Shown in pieces: positions 39,401-48,830 of a stretch of DNA of 64,000 bases; position 1 is the first letter of the stretch; each line of letters opens with the position of its first letter. The stretch is from Centropus unirufus (taxonomy: Eukaryota; Chordata; Aves; Cuculiformes; Centropidae). Position numbers and translations under genes: made by a program. The notes beneath the pieces are model-generated. The model was not told where the DNA came from, made no database searches, and was given only the letters and a program-made list of their open reading frames with translations. The stretch is from the NCBI GenBank assembly GCA_013397695.1, contig VYZI01000184.1, forward strand, positions 468,163 to 532,162, read 5' to 3'.

Positions 39401-40740
39401 GTAAACTGGGATCTACCCAATTAAATGGTTTTCAGTGAACATTAACCTGGAGTTGTACCATGCTTCCCAGAAGTCTCTTATAATCCGTATGGCCAGTTCT
39501 GTTAAGTCTCCAAATCTCCCAATGCAAAACAATCTCGCTTCTAGTCAAGAAAACGCTGAAGTGGAAAAGCTTTTAAGGTAATTCGTAGCCCAGGCTCCCA
39601 AGGGGATTTAGTTACAGTTGAACCTGCACATTGTCAGGTCCAGCTCCAGGCATTCAGCTTCCACAGCGGCGTCCACAAACCCAAGTTTGAGGAGAAATTC
39701 CTGCTGTTAAGAGCCCTAGAAATGTGCAATTCAAGGGAGAAACTCGGTACAAATGCTGACTTATCTCTCAGGTTTAGTCAGCGATACAAGGTTGTGCTCA
39801 ATACCCAAAATGCCTTTGTTGAGAAGAATTTGAAAGGATGGGGCATGAGACTCTTGCTTCAGCAATACCACCAGGGGTTCTAACATAGTTAGCCATAGCC
39901 AGAAGGAGGAGATTCAGAGTCCCTTTAGCCTGGTTTCAACTCCATCTCTCCCAGCTCCATTGTGTAGACCGGCTTAACTGCTTCCCCCACTTCTGGAAGG
40001 GAAAAGAGATTTCTCTATCATCTTCACAGGGATATTTATCAGTTCATTATCTATTTCACTGAAGTGGCAATCCGATCTTCTTGAACTAGTGCCAAAGCTC
40101 ATAGAACACAGAGTTAAGAGTCTGTACACTGGCTTTGTATGTAATATTTATCTAGCATGGCTATCAGGCTGACAGTCAAATGAAATTAAATTGTGCTAAT
40201 TGTTACCACCAATGTTTGCTCCATTAAATGTTGTGCACATAGCGCCACTTAATTGCAATACCTGGGGATAGTGCCTTCCCTGTTCCTGAGCACGATTTGA
40301 CTTCCTGAAGAACAAAACCCTACCATCCTCATCAAAATATTATGCCTTATGTATACATATGGAAATGGAAGACAAGGTAAACGTCATATTCAGCAATTTT
40401 TGTGGTGTTCTTTGCCTTCTAATCAGCTATCATGAATGTGATTTTTATCCAGAAAGGTTTCAGGCTGGCTAGGATAAGAACCATCTTCCCCTTCCCTTTA
40501 ATAATAAGCAGGTAGAGACTACATGGATTCAGGAAGCATCTCATGCGACATCCAACACGTTCCTGTTTGGGTTGTGTAGGAGGCACAACTTTCCAGTCAC
40601 AGCTCCCAGCTGCGAGGTGTGCGTAGCCTTAGCTCTGAGCAGCACTGTGCAATGTGATCTGGTGTGATGCTTTTCCTGCCTCAAAGCATAGTTTTTAAAG
40701 CTTCCTGGTCTATTCATATTCTCTCCTCTGTGTGTGACAG
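36415..40740 (+). other. DLGAP2: DLGAP2 intron, about 4.3 kb
   Basis: The intron runs from GTAAGT to a CTCTCCTCTGTGTGTGACAG acceptor. It is mostly unique AT-rich sequence. A block near 40100-40270 has compositional features suggestive of a conserved noncoding element. I found no mobile element or extra exon that I can support. Confidence 0.88.
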
Positions 40741-40893
40741 GATCCGAGTGCCATGCCGAGACCAACTTCCCAGGACCTTGCAGGTTTCTGGGACTTACTG
40801 CAGCTCTCAATTGAAGACGTCAGCATGAAGTTTGATGAACTGCACCAGTTGAAACTCAATGAATGGAAAATAATAGAATCACCTGAAAGGAAG
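40741..40893 (+). CDS. DLGAP2: DLGAP2 coding exon, end of GKAP-homology domain
   Basis: This 153-bp exon is exactly 51 codons (phase 0 at both ends), between TGTGACAG and GTAAGC. It reads DPSAMPRPTSQDLAGFWDLL, QLSIEDVSMKFDELHQLKLN, then EWKIIESPERK. SQDLAGFWDLLQLSIEDV continues the packed helices of the family's C-terminal domain, and MKFDELHQLK is a further predicted helix. In the known family this domain precedes the basic, proline-rich tail. There are no stops or frameshifts. A multiple of three in length means the exon could be skipped without changing frame, though I have no evidence that it is. Confidence 0.97.
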
Positions 40894-42342
40894 GTAAGCA
40901 CACCATGGGCAATGCTATTTACTCCCCACTGATAGGCCTGTGGTCTCCTTATGTTAAATACTATACTGAAACTCAATAGATTTCTAACCTTAGAAATTAT
41001 CTAATTGTCATGGCTCAATTTCTATATAGAAACCTTTATCAGATGTGAGGGCTTTTTTTTTCTTTTTAATATTGAGCTGAATTGTATAACAAATAAAATA
41101 TATTTTGCTAAGTTTAACCACTTCATAACTCTTTTGACCAAATTATTTGGATTCACATCCTAAAGGCTAGGAATGAAATATATTCTGGCTAATTAAAACG
41201 GAGGATAATAGCCTGAGAATTCAGTCAAGGTAAACTCAGCACTGTGCTCCATTTGGGGCAGCTCACACCTGAGTACTCCAGCACTGAATCATGCCTGCAT
41301 GGCACAACCCATAGTAAAACAGAAGCGAACCAAAAGCACGTGGCAAAACCCAGCACAATCAAACTAAATCTTGGCCCACAAAACTTTGGGGGACAAAGGG
41401 TGCTTTTGGCAAACCGCCTTCACCTCTGCCCTGCAACTTCGCCACCTGGGAGACACCCCCAGCCACAATGTTTACACACCAAAGGTGGGAAATCGCCCAA
41501 AAAAGCAATGTAATTCCGAAAGTGCCTTTCCCATTTGTAGAGCTCCATCCCTCACCGTGGTTATCCCGCTATCCTTGCTGGTTATTGTGTCAGTCAGATG
41601 AAGCCAGCATTTGCTTTGAGTCAGTACTGTTGGCCTCAGGTGAATGCTTGTTTGGTTTGGGAGGAATTAGGAGGCATTTTGACAACTCTTTCATTTCTTC
41701 ATGCTCCTCTTGGATTTTAATTTTCAGCCAACTGATTGGTGGATGGTGAGTTTGCAACTCTTGCTTACTAGTGACAACTGGAAGTAAGAAATTATTTTAG
41801 TGACAGCAACAGTGATGTTCCTAGGAGGGAAATAACTAAAAGTGGGGGAAAAATAACCAAAAAGATAAGGTGGGACATTAGAAATGGAGCCCTTATGTTC
41901 CTGGCTGAAAACAGGAAATAGAGAAAATAAAGACTAGAAGAGCTGGCTTCCATGGGGAATAGCACCTTAGGGTGCTGCACTGTTCCTGTTGAGCTGAGAA
42001 TGTAGAAGTCTGTTCTGAAATGGCCTTAGTTATTTAATCTTGGCTAATGTACTTTTAGTAGACTTAGAATTAGTTTTTTTTTAAAAAAAAAAACAATACC
42101 AAACAATGAAGAGTCTGTAAACCATAGGAGCATCAGTTCAATTTTTGTATTATTTGAATCCTGCTGTGCATCAAATTAACTGCGTTCTCCATAAGGAACA
42201 GCCCATACTCTGGACTATTACTTTCAGAAGTGATATAGCAGAAATATGGGTCATAAAAATAATCATACTATCCATACGAAGTTGTGGAGTCTCCATCTTT
42301 GGGGCTCTTCAGTCCAGAATTAAATACAAAGTTGAAAGAGCT

Positions 42343-42380
42343 GCATCTAATTTCAACTCTGAAGTTGCATCTAATTTCAA
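42343..42380 (+). repeat. 14-bp direct repeat, period 24
   Basis: GCATCTAATTTCAA lies at 42343-42356 and 42367-42380. The repeat directly precedes the CR1 remnant and could be a local duplication at the insertion site. Confidence 0.9.
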
Positions 42381-42394
42381 GTGGACTTTGAATG

Positions 42395-42455
42395 AGGTGT
42401 ATGACATCACCTCCAAAGGTCTCTTCCAACCTAAACTATTGTATGATTCTGTGAC
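42395..42455 (+). mobile_element. CR1 LINE 3' terminus (fragment)
   Basis: The phrases GACATCACCTCCAAAGGTCT and CTTCCAACCTAAACTATTGT followed by ATGATTCTGTGA match the last part of avian CR1 elements, including the short octamer-like tail. Only about 60 bp remain. The orientation is the same as DLGAP2. Confidence 0.85.
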
Positions 42456-43248
42456 CCTAAATTATCTTTTTAAGGCTCTTATATGATATTTCAGTCCCTG
42501 AATGGAGTCAAATATCAATTTCATACTTCAAAACTCTTGTTGATGTAAATCCTGCGGAACAATTCACAGCTACTTTGATACCAAAATCTACCAATTCTCA
42601 CTTTATAATTTGATAATTCTTCAGCATCATTTTCTTTACAATGTTCCAGGCTGGCAAGTAGAAAAATTAGCCCTATGTTTTCTCTCTGGCTGGCGCTTGC
42701 ATGTTTCCATTTAGCAATTCATAGAGGAGTCTAAACTAACAGATATGTATACACAGCTGCTATCTCCTATCCAGCTGAGGCTAAACTCAGTATGATTAAT
42801 TTAATTAAAAATCCTATCCCGCTAATCTTAGACAGTCTTGATCAGACCACACAGATGCGCTGAATTCTTATTGGAGAGCCAGTGTGTGTTTCTGCTTCTA
42901 ATGAGTGTAAAACTGTGTCAGCTACAACGAAACAAATTCACAGGAAGGTGAGGTTTACAGATTGCATGTGCCGAGTACCCGCAAGGGCAGTACAAGGAAG
43001 CGTAGCCTTTTTTTTTTTTTTAAGGCACAAGAGTGCAGAATTTGTAATAGTTGCTGAAACAACAGGGTTTTGTCCGTGTCCCTGGCGTGGAGAGCTATTC
43101 ATGTAATTTGTTAGCTGATTGGAAAGCACAAATGGAGCATGCTTGATGTATGTAACCAGTATTTTGCATTCCACGTCTTCGATTTGCATGCTCTGCTGAT
43201 GGTACCGTCCGCACGCGGTTCACCTGCGCTTTTAATACCCTGTTGCAG

Positions 43249-43467
43249 GAAGAAAGAAAGGTTCCTCCTCCTGTACCAAAGAAGCCCCCAAAAGGAAAAT
43301 TCCCTATCACAAGAGAAAAATCTCTGGACCTACCTGACAGACAGCGACAAGAAGCTAGAAGACGGCTAATGGCTGCTAAGAGAGCAGCCTCTTTCCGGCA
43401 GAATTCAGCCACAGAGCGTGCAGACAGCATCGAAATATATATCCCAGAGGCTCAAACCCGGCTTTAA
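43249..43467 (+). CDS. DLGAP2: DLGAP2 last coding exon, basic tail and PDZ ligand
   Basis: The acceptor is CTGTTGCAG. Seventy-two codons precede a TAA stop (43465-43467). The peptide reads EERKVPPPVPKKPPKGKFPI, TREKSLDLPDRQRQEARRRL, MAAKRAASFRQNSATERADS, then IEIYIPEAQTRL. A proline-rich VPPPVPKKPP with SH3-ligand character is followed by a strongly basic, likely helical RQRQEARRRLMAAKR segment. The C-terminus QTRL is a class I PDZ ligand (T/S-x-hydrophobic), which in GKAP/SAPAP proteins binds SHANK PDZ domains. This fixes the true protein end. FPITREKSLDLPDRQRQ is the segment I rely on most for DLGAP2 rather than DLGAP1. Confidence 0.97.
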   Translation, partial: EERKVPPPVPKKPPKGKFPITREKSLDLPDRQRQEARRRLMAAKRAASFRQNSATERADSIEIYIPEAQTRL

Positions 43468-44120
43468 AGACAGAATGCTGCAGAGTTCCTTTTTTAAACA
43501 AAAATGCTTGTACAGTTTGTCACTTACCTGGTAATTTTTGTCTCATTCTCTCCACTAAATATGCCCTTGCTGTTGTGTTCTTTGTGCCATAAGCACAGTG
43601 GAATGCTTTTGATTTCCTCAGAATTTGCTGAGCTCATCGCAAGAACGACTTCTTTTTGTATTTATTGTCTGACTTACAATCAGCTACAATGGATAGGGCT
43701 TGTTGAGACCTGACTTATCCAATATATTCTCAGAGGACAACAAGAAACACCTCTTGAGATGGAACCCAGCTTACTTTTTTGTTATTTATATTTTTATAAA
43801 ATGTGTGATAATTAAGGATAAGAATAACAAACTATAAATGGGTGCATCTCACCATTCACTAGAGGCATTAGCTAATCCAAGTAGAAGGTGCTACAAATGT
43901 AAAGAGCAGGAAAGAAAGAACCCATTTATCTCTCTGACCTCCAGTTTCTTTTCCTAGAACCCAGCTAACGTATTTACCCGTGCGCTCTGCCACTCTTCTC
44001 ATCTTTGTTACTGCAGAATAACATTAGGCCTCTCATGTCATGTCAAGTTTCTGGAGATGAACAGGGATATCCAGCCACTAAAACTCCAAAGTTCATCAGA
44101 AACCAAGAAGCATCCAAGTC

Positions 44121-44147
44121 TGGTGGTGGTGGTGGTGGTGGTGGTGG
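44121..44147 (+). repeat. (TGG)9 trinucleotide array
   Basis: Nine perfect TGG units lie in the probable 3' UTR. The array would form a G-rich run in the transcript. Confidence 0.97.
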
Positions 44148-45748
44148 GAATGCCCACTGAGAAACGTTTGCTGTTAGCAGTGTAACTACACTCTGAAACC
44201 TAAGCAAAATTATAATGCAAGAGGACTTGAGTGATGGGTGAAAGGAAAACGGAAGCCTTAAAAAGTTAGATCTTCTGTAGCAAGATGTGTAAAGAAAAAG
44301 TTATACTCGCTCCTTTGGAACACTCATTGCATTTTTAACAGTTCTTTTCCGTGTTACCATTTCTTTTATAAACTTTCTCTCTTTCATTTCAAGAGCTGTG
44401 CTACATGAAATATTTCAAACGCTCAACATGTTATATCAATTGAGTTTCCAGGGTATCCTTCAGAAAAAAAAAAAAAAATCTTGCTTGTTTAAAATGCCAG
44501 TTGTGATGTTGTAAACAGTTTAAGAAATATGAATGTGAGTGGTAAGTATATCTAAGTTTAAATGGTTATGTTAAGGTAAAGGTGAACTGTGGTTTACAGT
44601 TGTATTTTTTTTTAGAACTATTTTTCTATGCAGTATAATTTATGGCAAGAATAAGTCTCTTGCTTGCTTCAGACATCAAAAAAAAAAAAAAAAGACTCCA
44701 GAGATAAGTGATTTCCAGCCATGGAATATAAGAAAAATAATATATTTCAAGCCTCACATTGTCAGAATAGAGAAGTGGCAACTCCCACAGTCAAGAGGCT
44801 TTCATTTAAAACAAATTAAGACTGAATTATTCCACTTCACCTACCTTCCAGAGCCAACCGAGCAACCCAGCACTTAGAAGTCTTCAGGTGAAGACGCAAT
44901 AAGATGAGTAACCCGCAGCCCCCGATTCCAAGGTTTGAATCCTACCGAACACTACTTTAGGTCAAAACAGTTTGAACCCAGTGAGGCAGACAGCCCCAAG
45001 TACCACGTCCCCTGCTTTCCCTGCTTTAACGAATGCAATGTATTTAGCCATAGGCAGAACTATTTAATTATACTTGAGCACTTTGGTTCTTCACCCGATG
45101 AGCACTTTAAATCCGAATCCCACGCACCCTGCAGCCTGATGGATGACTGAAAAGATGAGGTATCATAGGTTTTGCAGACCTGACATTGCTTCAAATCTGT
45201 TTTCTTTTGGGGTTGTTTTTTTTTTAGTTCCTTTTTCTTCTCTTTTTTCCTACAGTGTGCAGTATTAAGCATGAGTTCTGTCTTGGGAGCACAGCTGATA
45301 AAGCATGCTTAGCTTCAAGATGTGAATCTTTAGAGATGAAGTTTTGAGAAGTTTCTGTGAGGAGAAAACCCTGTCAATTGAGCCTGATATCTGGTATATA
45401 CTTTACCAAGTAGCCTTAAAATATATTTGGAAGCAAAAACCAAGACGAATGTATACGCTCCAAAAATGCAAAAACAAAAAAAAGAAAAAAAAAAGAAAAA
45501 AAATTATTATTAAATCCCTGAAATATTCTTCTATAGATGAAAACATTCTATTTCCCATCCCTTGTGTTTCCAAGGCATTTTCTATTAAGGAAAGAGCTGA
45601 ACCCTAGGTAGTGTACAACATTGATGCTACTTCCAATAATTGTGCTGTTTTCACTACAAATGTACTTGCAGACATTGGCATCTTTAGTCTTGAAAACTGA
45701 TGTCTTATTTAAAGTGAAGAAGCTGCTAATTAGAAATATCCACACAAA

Positions 45749-45754
45749 AATAAA
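45749..45754 (+). terminator. Candidate poly(A) signal, proximal
   Basis: AATAAA is the first canonical hexamer that I located downstream of the DLGAP2 stop, about 2.3 kb after it. Confidence 0.4.
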
Positions 45755-46431
45755 GCCAGTGTCTTTCCTAGATATAAGAAATTTACAATAGGCACACACA
45801 CCCCCTATATACATATTTGGCAGCTGATTCTTTTTATCGCATTTTCCTGTACCCTTCAAGGAGAAATCACACCTGACTTATTCACTTGAAAACCACCACC
45901 TGCAGCGACAGGTCACAAGGCTGAGATGAGTATTTGATTCTGCCAGTAATCAGACTTTATAAAGACAAATTGTGAAACAAACAAATTACAGGTAAGCTTA
46001 GATCCCAGCTGACCAAATAATGCTGCTTTGGAGCAGTCTGTATAAGTCTTCATTTTTTTGAATCATACTTTGATAGGTTTTTTTATACATTAAAATGTTA
46101 TTGAATGTTCTCAGGCCAAAATAGGCCTGTTTGAATGACACTAACCCTGTATTTTACATTTCCCATGCCATTATAACAAAAAGCCCAATGTAAGTTTTGG
46201 CTAGCTATCATTTCTATCATTTTGAGTAAGAAATACTCAAAAGGAAACTAGATGCCTACTGAAAAATCTGATAATGTGTTATCTGTGCATGTTACATTTC
46301 AAAGTGCAATATATTAAATTATTGTACAGGTAACATTCTATCATTAAAGGCAAATAAGCAATTCCTATTTGCAGATTATACATCTGGTTATCTTAGAAAA
46401 ATAACATTATGCTTATCATACTTGTGTTGCA

Positions 46432-46799
46432 AATAAATCAAAGTCAAATTGCTTCAGTCCCTAACATGAGAAACACAGCATGTGGTATCTTAATAAACAT
46501 CTAAACAGATAAATTGCTATCTGATCCCACATCATAAAAAAAAAATTCAGTTACAAAACCAACGTAGGAGGAACATAAATAAACATAAAGGTAGAAAGTG
46601 GAATGCTTTCTACATAGTGATTTTATGATGTAGACCCATACAGAACAGTTGGATATAGCAAAATAGTCTAGTGTTTAATTAAATCCTAATTGGACTAATG
46701 TTTATTTTAACAGATAAAAATTATAGAAAGTGTCTGTTCATTTCTTCATTGCCTGTAAGACACAAGTATAATAAACAGAGTTCTGAAAATTTAAATAAA
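46432..46799 (+). terminator. Cluster of four AATAAA hexamers
   Basis: AATAAA occurs at 46432, 46578, 46770 and 46794. A T-run (46819-46829) and further T-rich sequence follow the last one, as expected of a downstream cleavage element. This is the best candidate for the distal DLGAP2 transcript end. Confidence 0.5.
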
Positions 46800-46830
46800 G
46801 AAAAAGACCTGACTGGAATTTTTTTTTTTT

Positions 46831-47149
46831 ATATCTACCATAGTTATTTTTGCTTTGTATATTTTTTTAGATTTGAAATTATTTGTAAATTAGTGAAGTA
46901 TATTATGAAGTGGTTTATCATTTCATGTTGACCTGATTAGAATGGCCTTTGGCAGCGTGCGAAGACTAGTAATATTGTATAATTTAATACCAAACAACGA
47001 CATTTTAATTCATGCTTAAACCTTGCCACTATGTTCAATTTGAGGTCAGTCAGGAAGGAATTAAAGCGTGCATAGGAAGGTGTGTGGATTTCNNNNNNNT
47101 TATTTGTTTTAAAATAAGCCCATGTCCTGCTGTATCAGTAAGTTAGTAC
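46831..47149. other. AT-rich flank with 7-base gap
   Basis: No gene or repeat is recognised. Seven N at 47093-47099 mark a small assembly gap. Confidence 0.85.
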
Positions 47150-48830
47150 TCAAGTTTCATCTTCTTCAGCCCTGCATTTAGGCTAAAGTGAAAGGGTGTT
47201 TGGTCAATGGGTGGTTTTACAAGGCTAAGAAAGAACTTTTCCATAATGATGTACCCAACATGACCCAGACTCCATGTGCCCTGCTGGAGCGATGCCCCTA
47301 AGGGGCTTTTGGCCCCATGGCACCCTCCGGCAGGGCTGCTGCTCTGCATCAGCTCTTCTCCACAGAGGTCCACCTTGCCCCCCGAGCAGCGCGCTTCCAC
47401 ACCAGCCCATCTCGGCCCCTTGCCTTGATCCCAGCCAGGGGGGTTGACATCCTCCTTGGTTGTTTCAGCGCTGGCACACAAGGAGGCTGAGCCACTCAGT
47501 ACTGTTTTGAGGTCTGAAGCTGGTTTGGCAGCTCCAAGTGCCAGGCGGTGTGCACGGAAAAGCTGTAAGGGTCCCTGTAGCTGGACCCTCAGTATTAGAT
47601 AAAAACATTAAATGAAACGTGAAGCAGTGGTGCAGCCATTTCTGTTCCCGGAGCATCCGATGATGCCCTTCACGGCCCCTGCACACCGCGTTGGGGGTGA
47701 GGAGCAGCAGCAAACCTCTTGGTGTCTAGAGAGGGGCTTCCTGGTGTATGAGAGGTTGACACATGCATACAGTGCCTTTCATCTAGAAGGATCTCCAAGC
47801 ACTTTATCAGCCGACACAAAGTCCAGGCTGGGCTGCAGCTGGGGCAAGTTACTCTGCCCATGGCCTGGGGAGCCGGCACAGTGGGATGCTGGCATCTCTC
47901 CTGCCCGTCCCCTTGCTGCCAGGGAGTTTCCTTCCACACCAACCTCCCAGCGCCCGGGAGGGACCTTCCAGTCTGAGTCTGGGCCAAAGGAGAAGCAAAG
48001 ACTCACTGAAACAAGAGGAAGACCCAAGCAAAGAAGAGGTGAGGGCAATGCTCGTAATTCCCCTCCAGGGTGTAGGCAAGGAAAGAACAGAACCAAGTTA
48101 AGGTTGCAGGACAACATCTGCCTTCGTCATTCATTCAGCGAGGGAGGAGCTCCCTTGGGAGGGCATCTCTGGGGTCTTCTGGCTGGTGCCAGGCGCAAAA
48201 GCGGATGGTGGCACCTGCAGCTGAGCCCTCTTGGTCAGGGGTCTTGGCAAGTCTCTCCTTCACAAGTGCAATTTCCTCACCTTCCTTAGTGGGAGAGATG
48301 GATCTGGGGCCCATGGTGCAAAAGCCGCCTTTCCCTCTAGCGTAACTGCCAAGCGTCCTGCTCCATCCCCGGGTCTGCCCTCTGGCCAAGCCAACCTGAG
48401 GGGATAACATGAGGCACAGAACTTGGGCATAAGGATCACGCTTTGGCTCGGGCAATGGCTCTTTCCTGAGACTCAGCTTTAAGGAGGATATATTCATCCA
48501 CATAGACACTAAACAACTTTCTGGTGTCCCAGTCCCAGGCTGCTGGACCCAGGAACCACAGCCAAGTTTCACATTCCTGAAGACGGCTGCTTCCTTGCAG
48601 CTTGGCCTCAGCGGTGATGGTCACGGTGGGTTCGCCACCTTCTGCACCCCCGCAGCCCATCCGCACGGAGTCGCTGTGCTCATCTCCAGTGACCATCTTT
48701 TGGGAACAGCTGTTTTACGGCGTACTCATACGCATACATAAGCTCCTGGCAGGAGCTGAGCCCTCCGTATACACAGAAATTGCTTAATTTATCTCTGAAA
48801 TGCAGCTACCTCTATGGTGTAATGCTGCAG
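47150..48830. other. GC-rich patch, no intact gene
   Basis: The base composition changes sharply from the AT-rich flanks to GC-rich sequence. As a result, open frames of 60-225 codons occur on both strands. The longest (47612-48289, plus) has no recognisable domain and looks like a by-product of composition. The only part with protein-like residue use is on the minus strand at 48135-48805, listed separately. A regulatory region, an unannotated noncoding exon or an old retrocopy are all possible. Confidence 0.5.
48135..48805 (-). pseudogene. Frame-broken coding-like stretch, minus strand
   Basis: Reading the minus strand, three overlapping frames follow one another. The first (48683-48805) gives CVYGGLSSCQELMYAYEYAV then KQLFPKDGHW and a stop. 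The second (48436-48696) gives GDEHSDSVRMGCGGAEGGEP, TVTITAEAKLQ and later DTRKLFSVYVDEYILLKAES before a stop. The third (48135-48572) continues with a charged, lower-complexity peptide. The first two have balanced, protein-like composition, and their overlap fits one ancestral frame with an indel. I do not recognise the protein. It could be a decayed retrocopy, an exon of an unknown gene with assembly indels, or chance in GC-rich DNA. Confidence 0.3.

Larger units (their letters stand above)
40894..43248 (+). other. DLGAP2: DLGAP2 last intron, about 2.4 kb
   Basis: The intron begins GTAAGC and ends CCCTGTTGCAG. It contains a short CR1 3' remnant at 42395-42455 with a 14-bp direct repeat just upstream (42343-42380), plus a T-run at 43008-43021. 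No other element is evident. Confidence 0.9.
13944..43467 (+). other. DLGAP2: DLGAP2 gene, 3' half (six coding exons and introns)
   Basis: The gene encodes a disks-large-associated protein (SAPAP2/GKAP2). In the known family, the N-terminal half binds the guanylate-kinase domain of PSD-95 and the C-terminus binds SHANK PDZ domains, linking two layers of the postsynaptic density of excitatory synapses. Six exons of 350, 86, 416, 92, 153 and 219 bp join into a 437-codon frame plus one split codon. The introns are about 11.1, 1.2, 9.2, 4.3 and 2.4 kb, each starting GT and ending AG. The N-terminal exons, promoter and GK-binding repeats are outside the window. DLGAP1 is the main alternative identity. 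I favour DLGAP2 from the SNKAMNLALE and LDLPDRQRQEARRR segments, by memory of the family rather than by a search. Confidence 0.9.
43468..46830 (+). other. DLGAP2: Probable DLGAP2 3' UTR
   Basis: No coding frame follows the TAA. The sequence is AT-rich with A-runs (44464-44478, 44680-44694, 45476-45500) and a TGG array at 44121-44147. Canonical AATAAA hexamers occur at 45749-45754, 46432-46437, 46578-46583, 46770-46775 and 46794-46799, followed by T-rich sequence at 46819-46870. I place the likely main end near 46820 by inference from this pattern. Shorter forms ending after 45754 are also possible. Transcript data would settle it. Confidence 0.55.

Noticed and set aside
47612..48289. 225-codon plus-strand open frame, longest in the window
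   Set aside because: It lies in GC-rich DNA with low-complexity residue use and no domain. The opposite strand has equally long frames.
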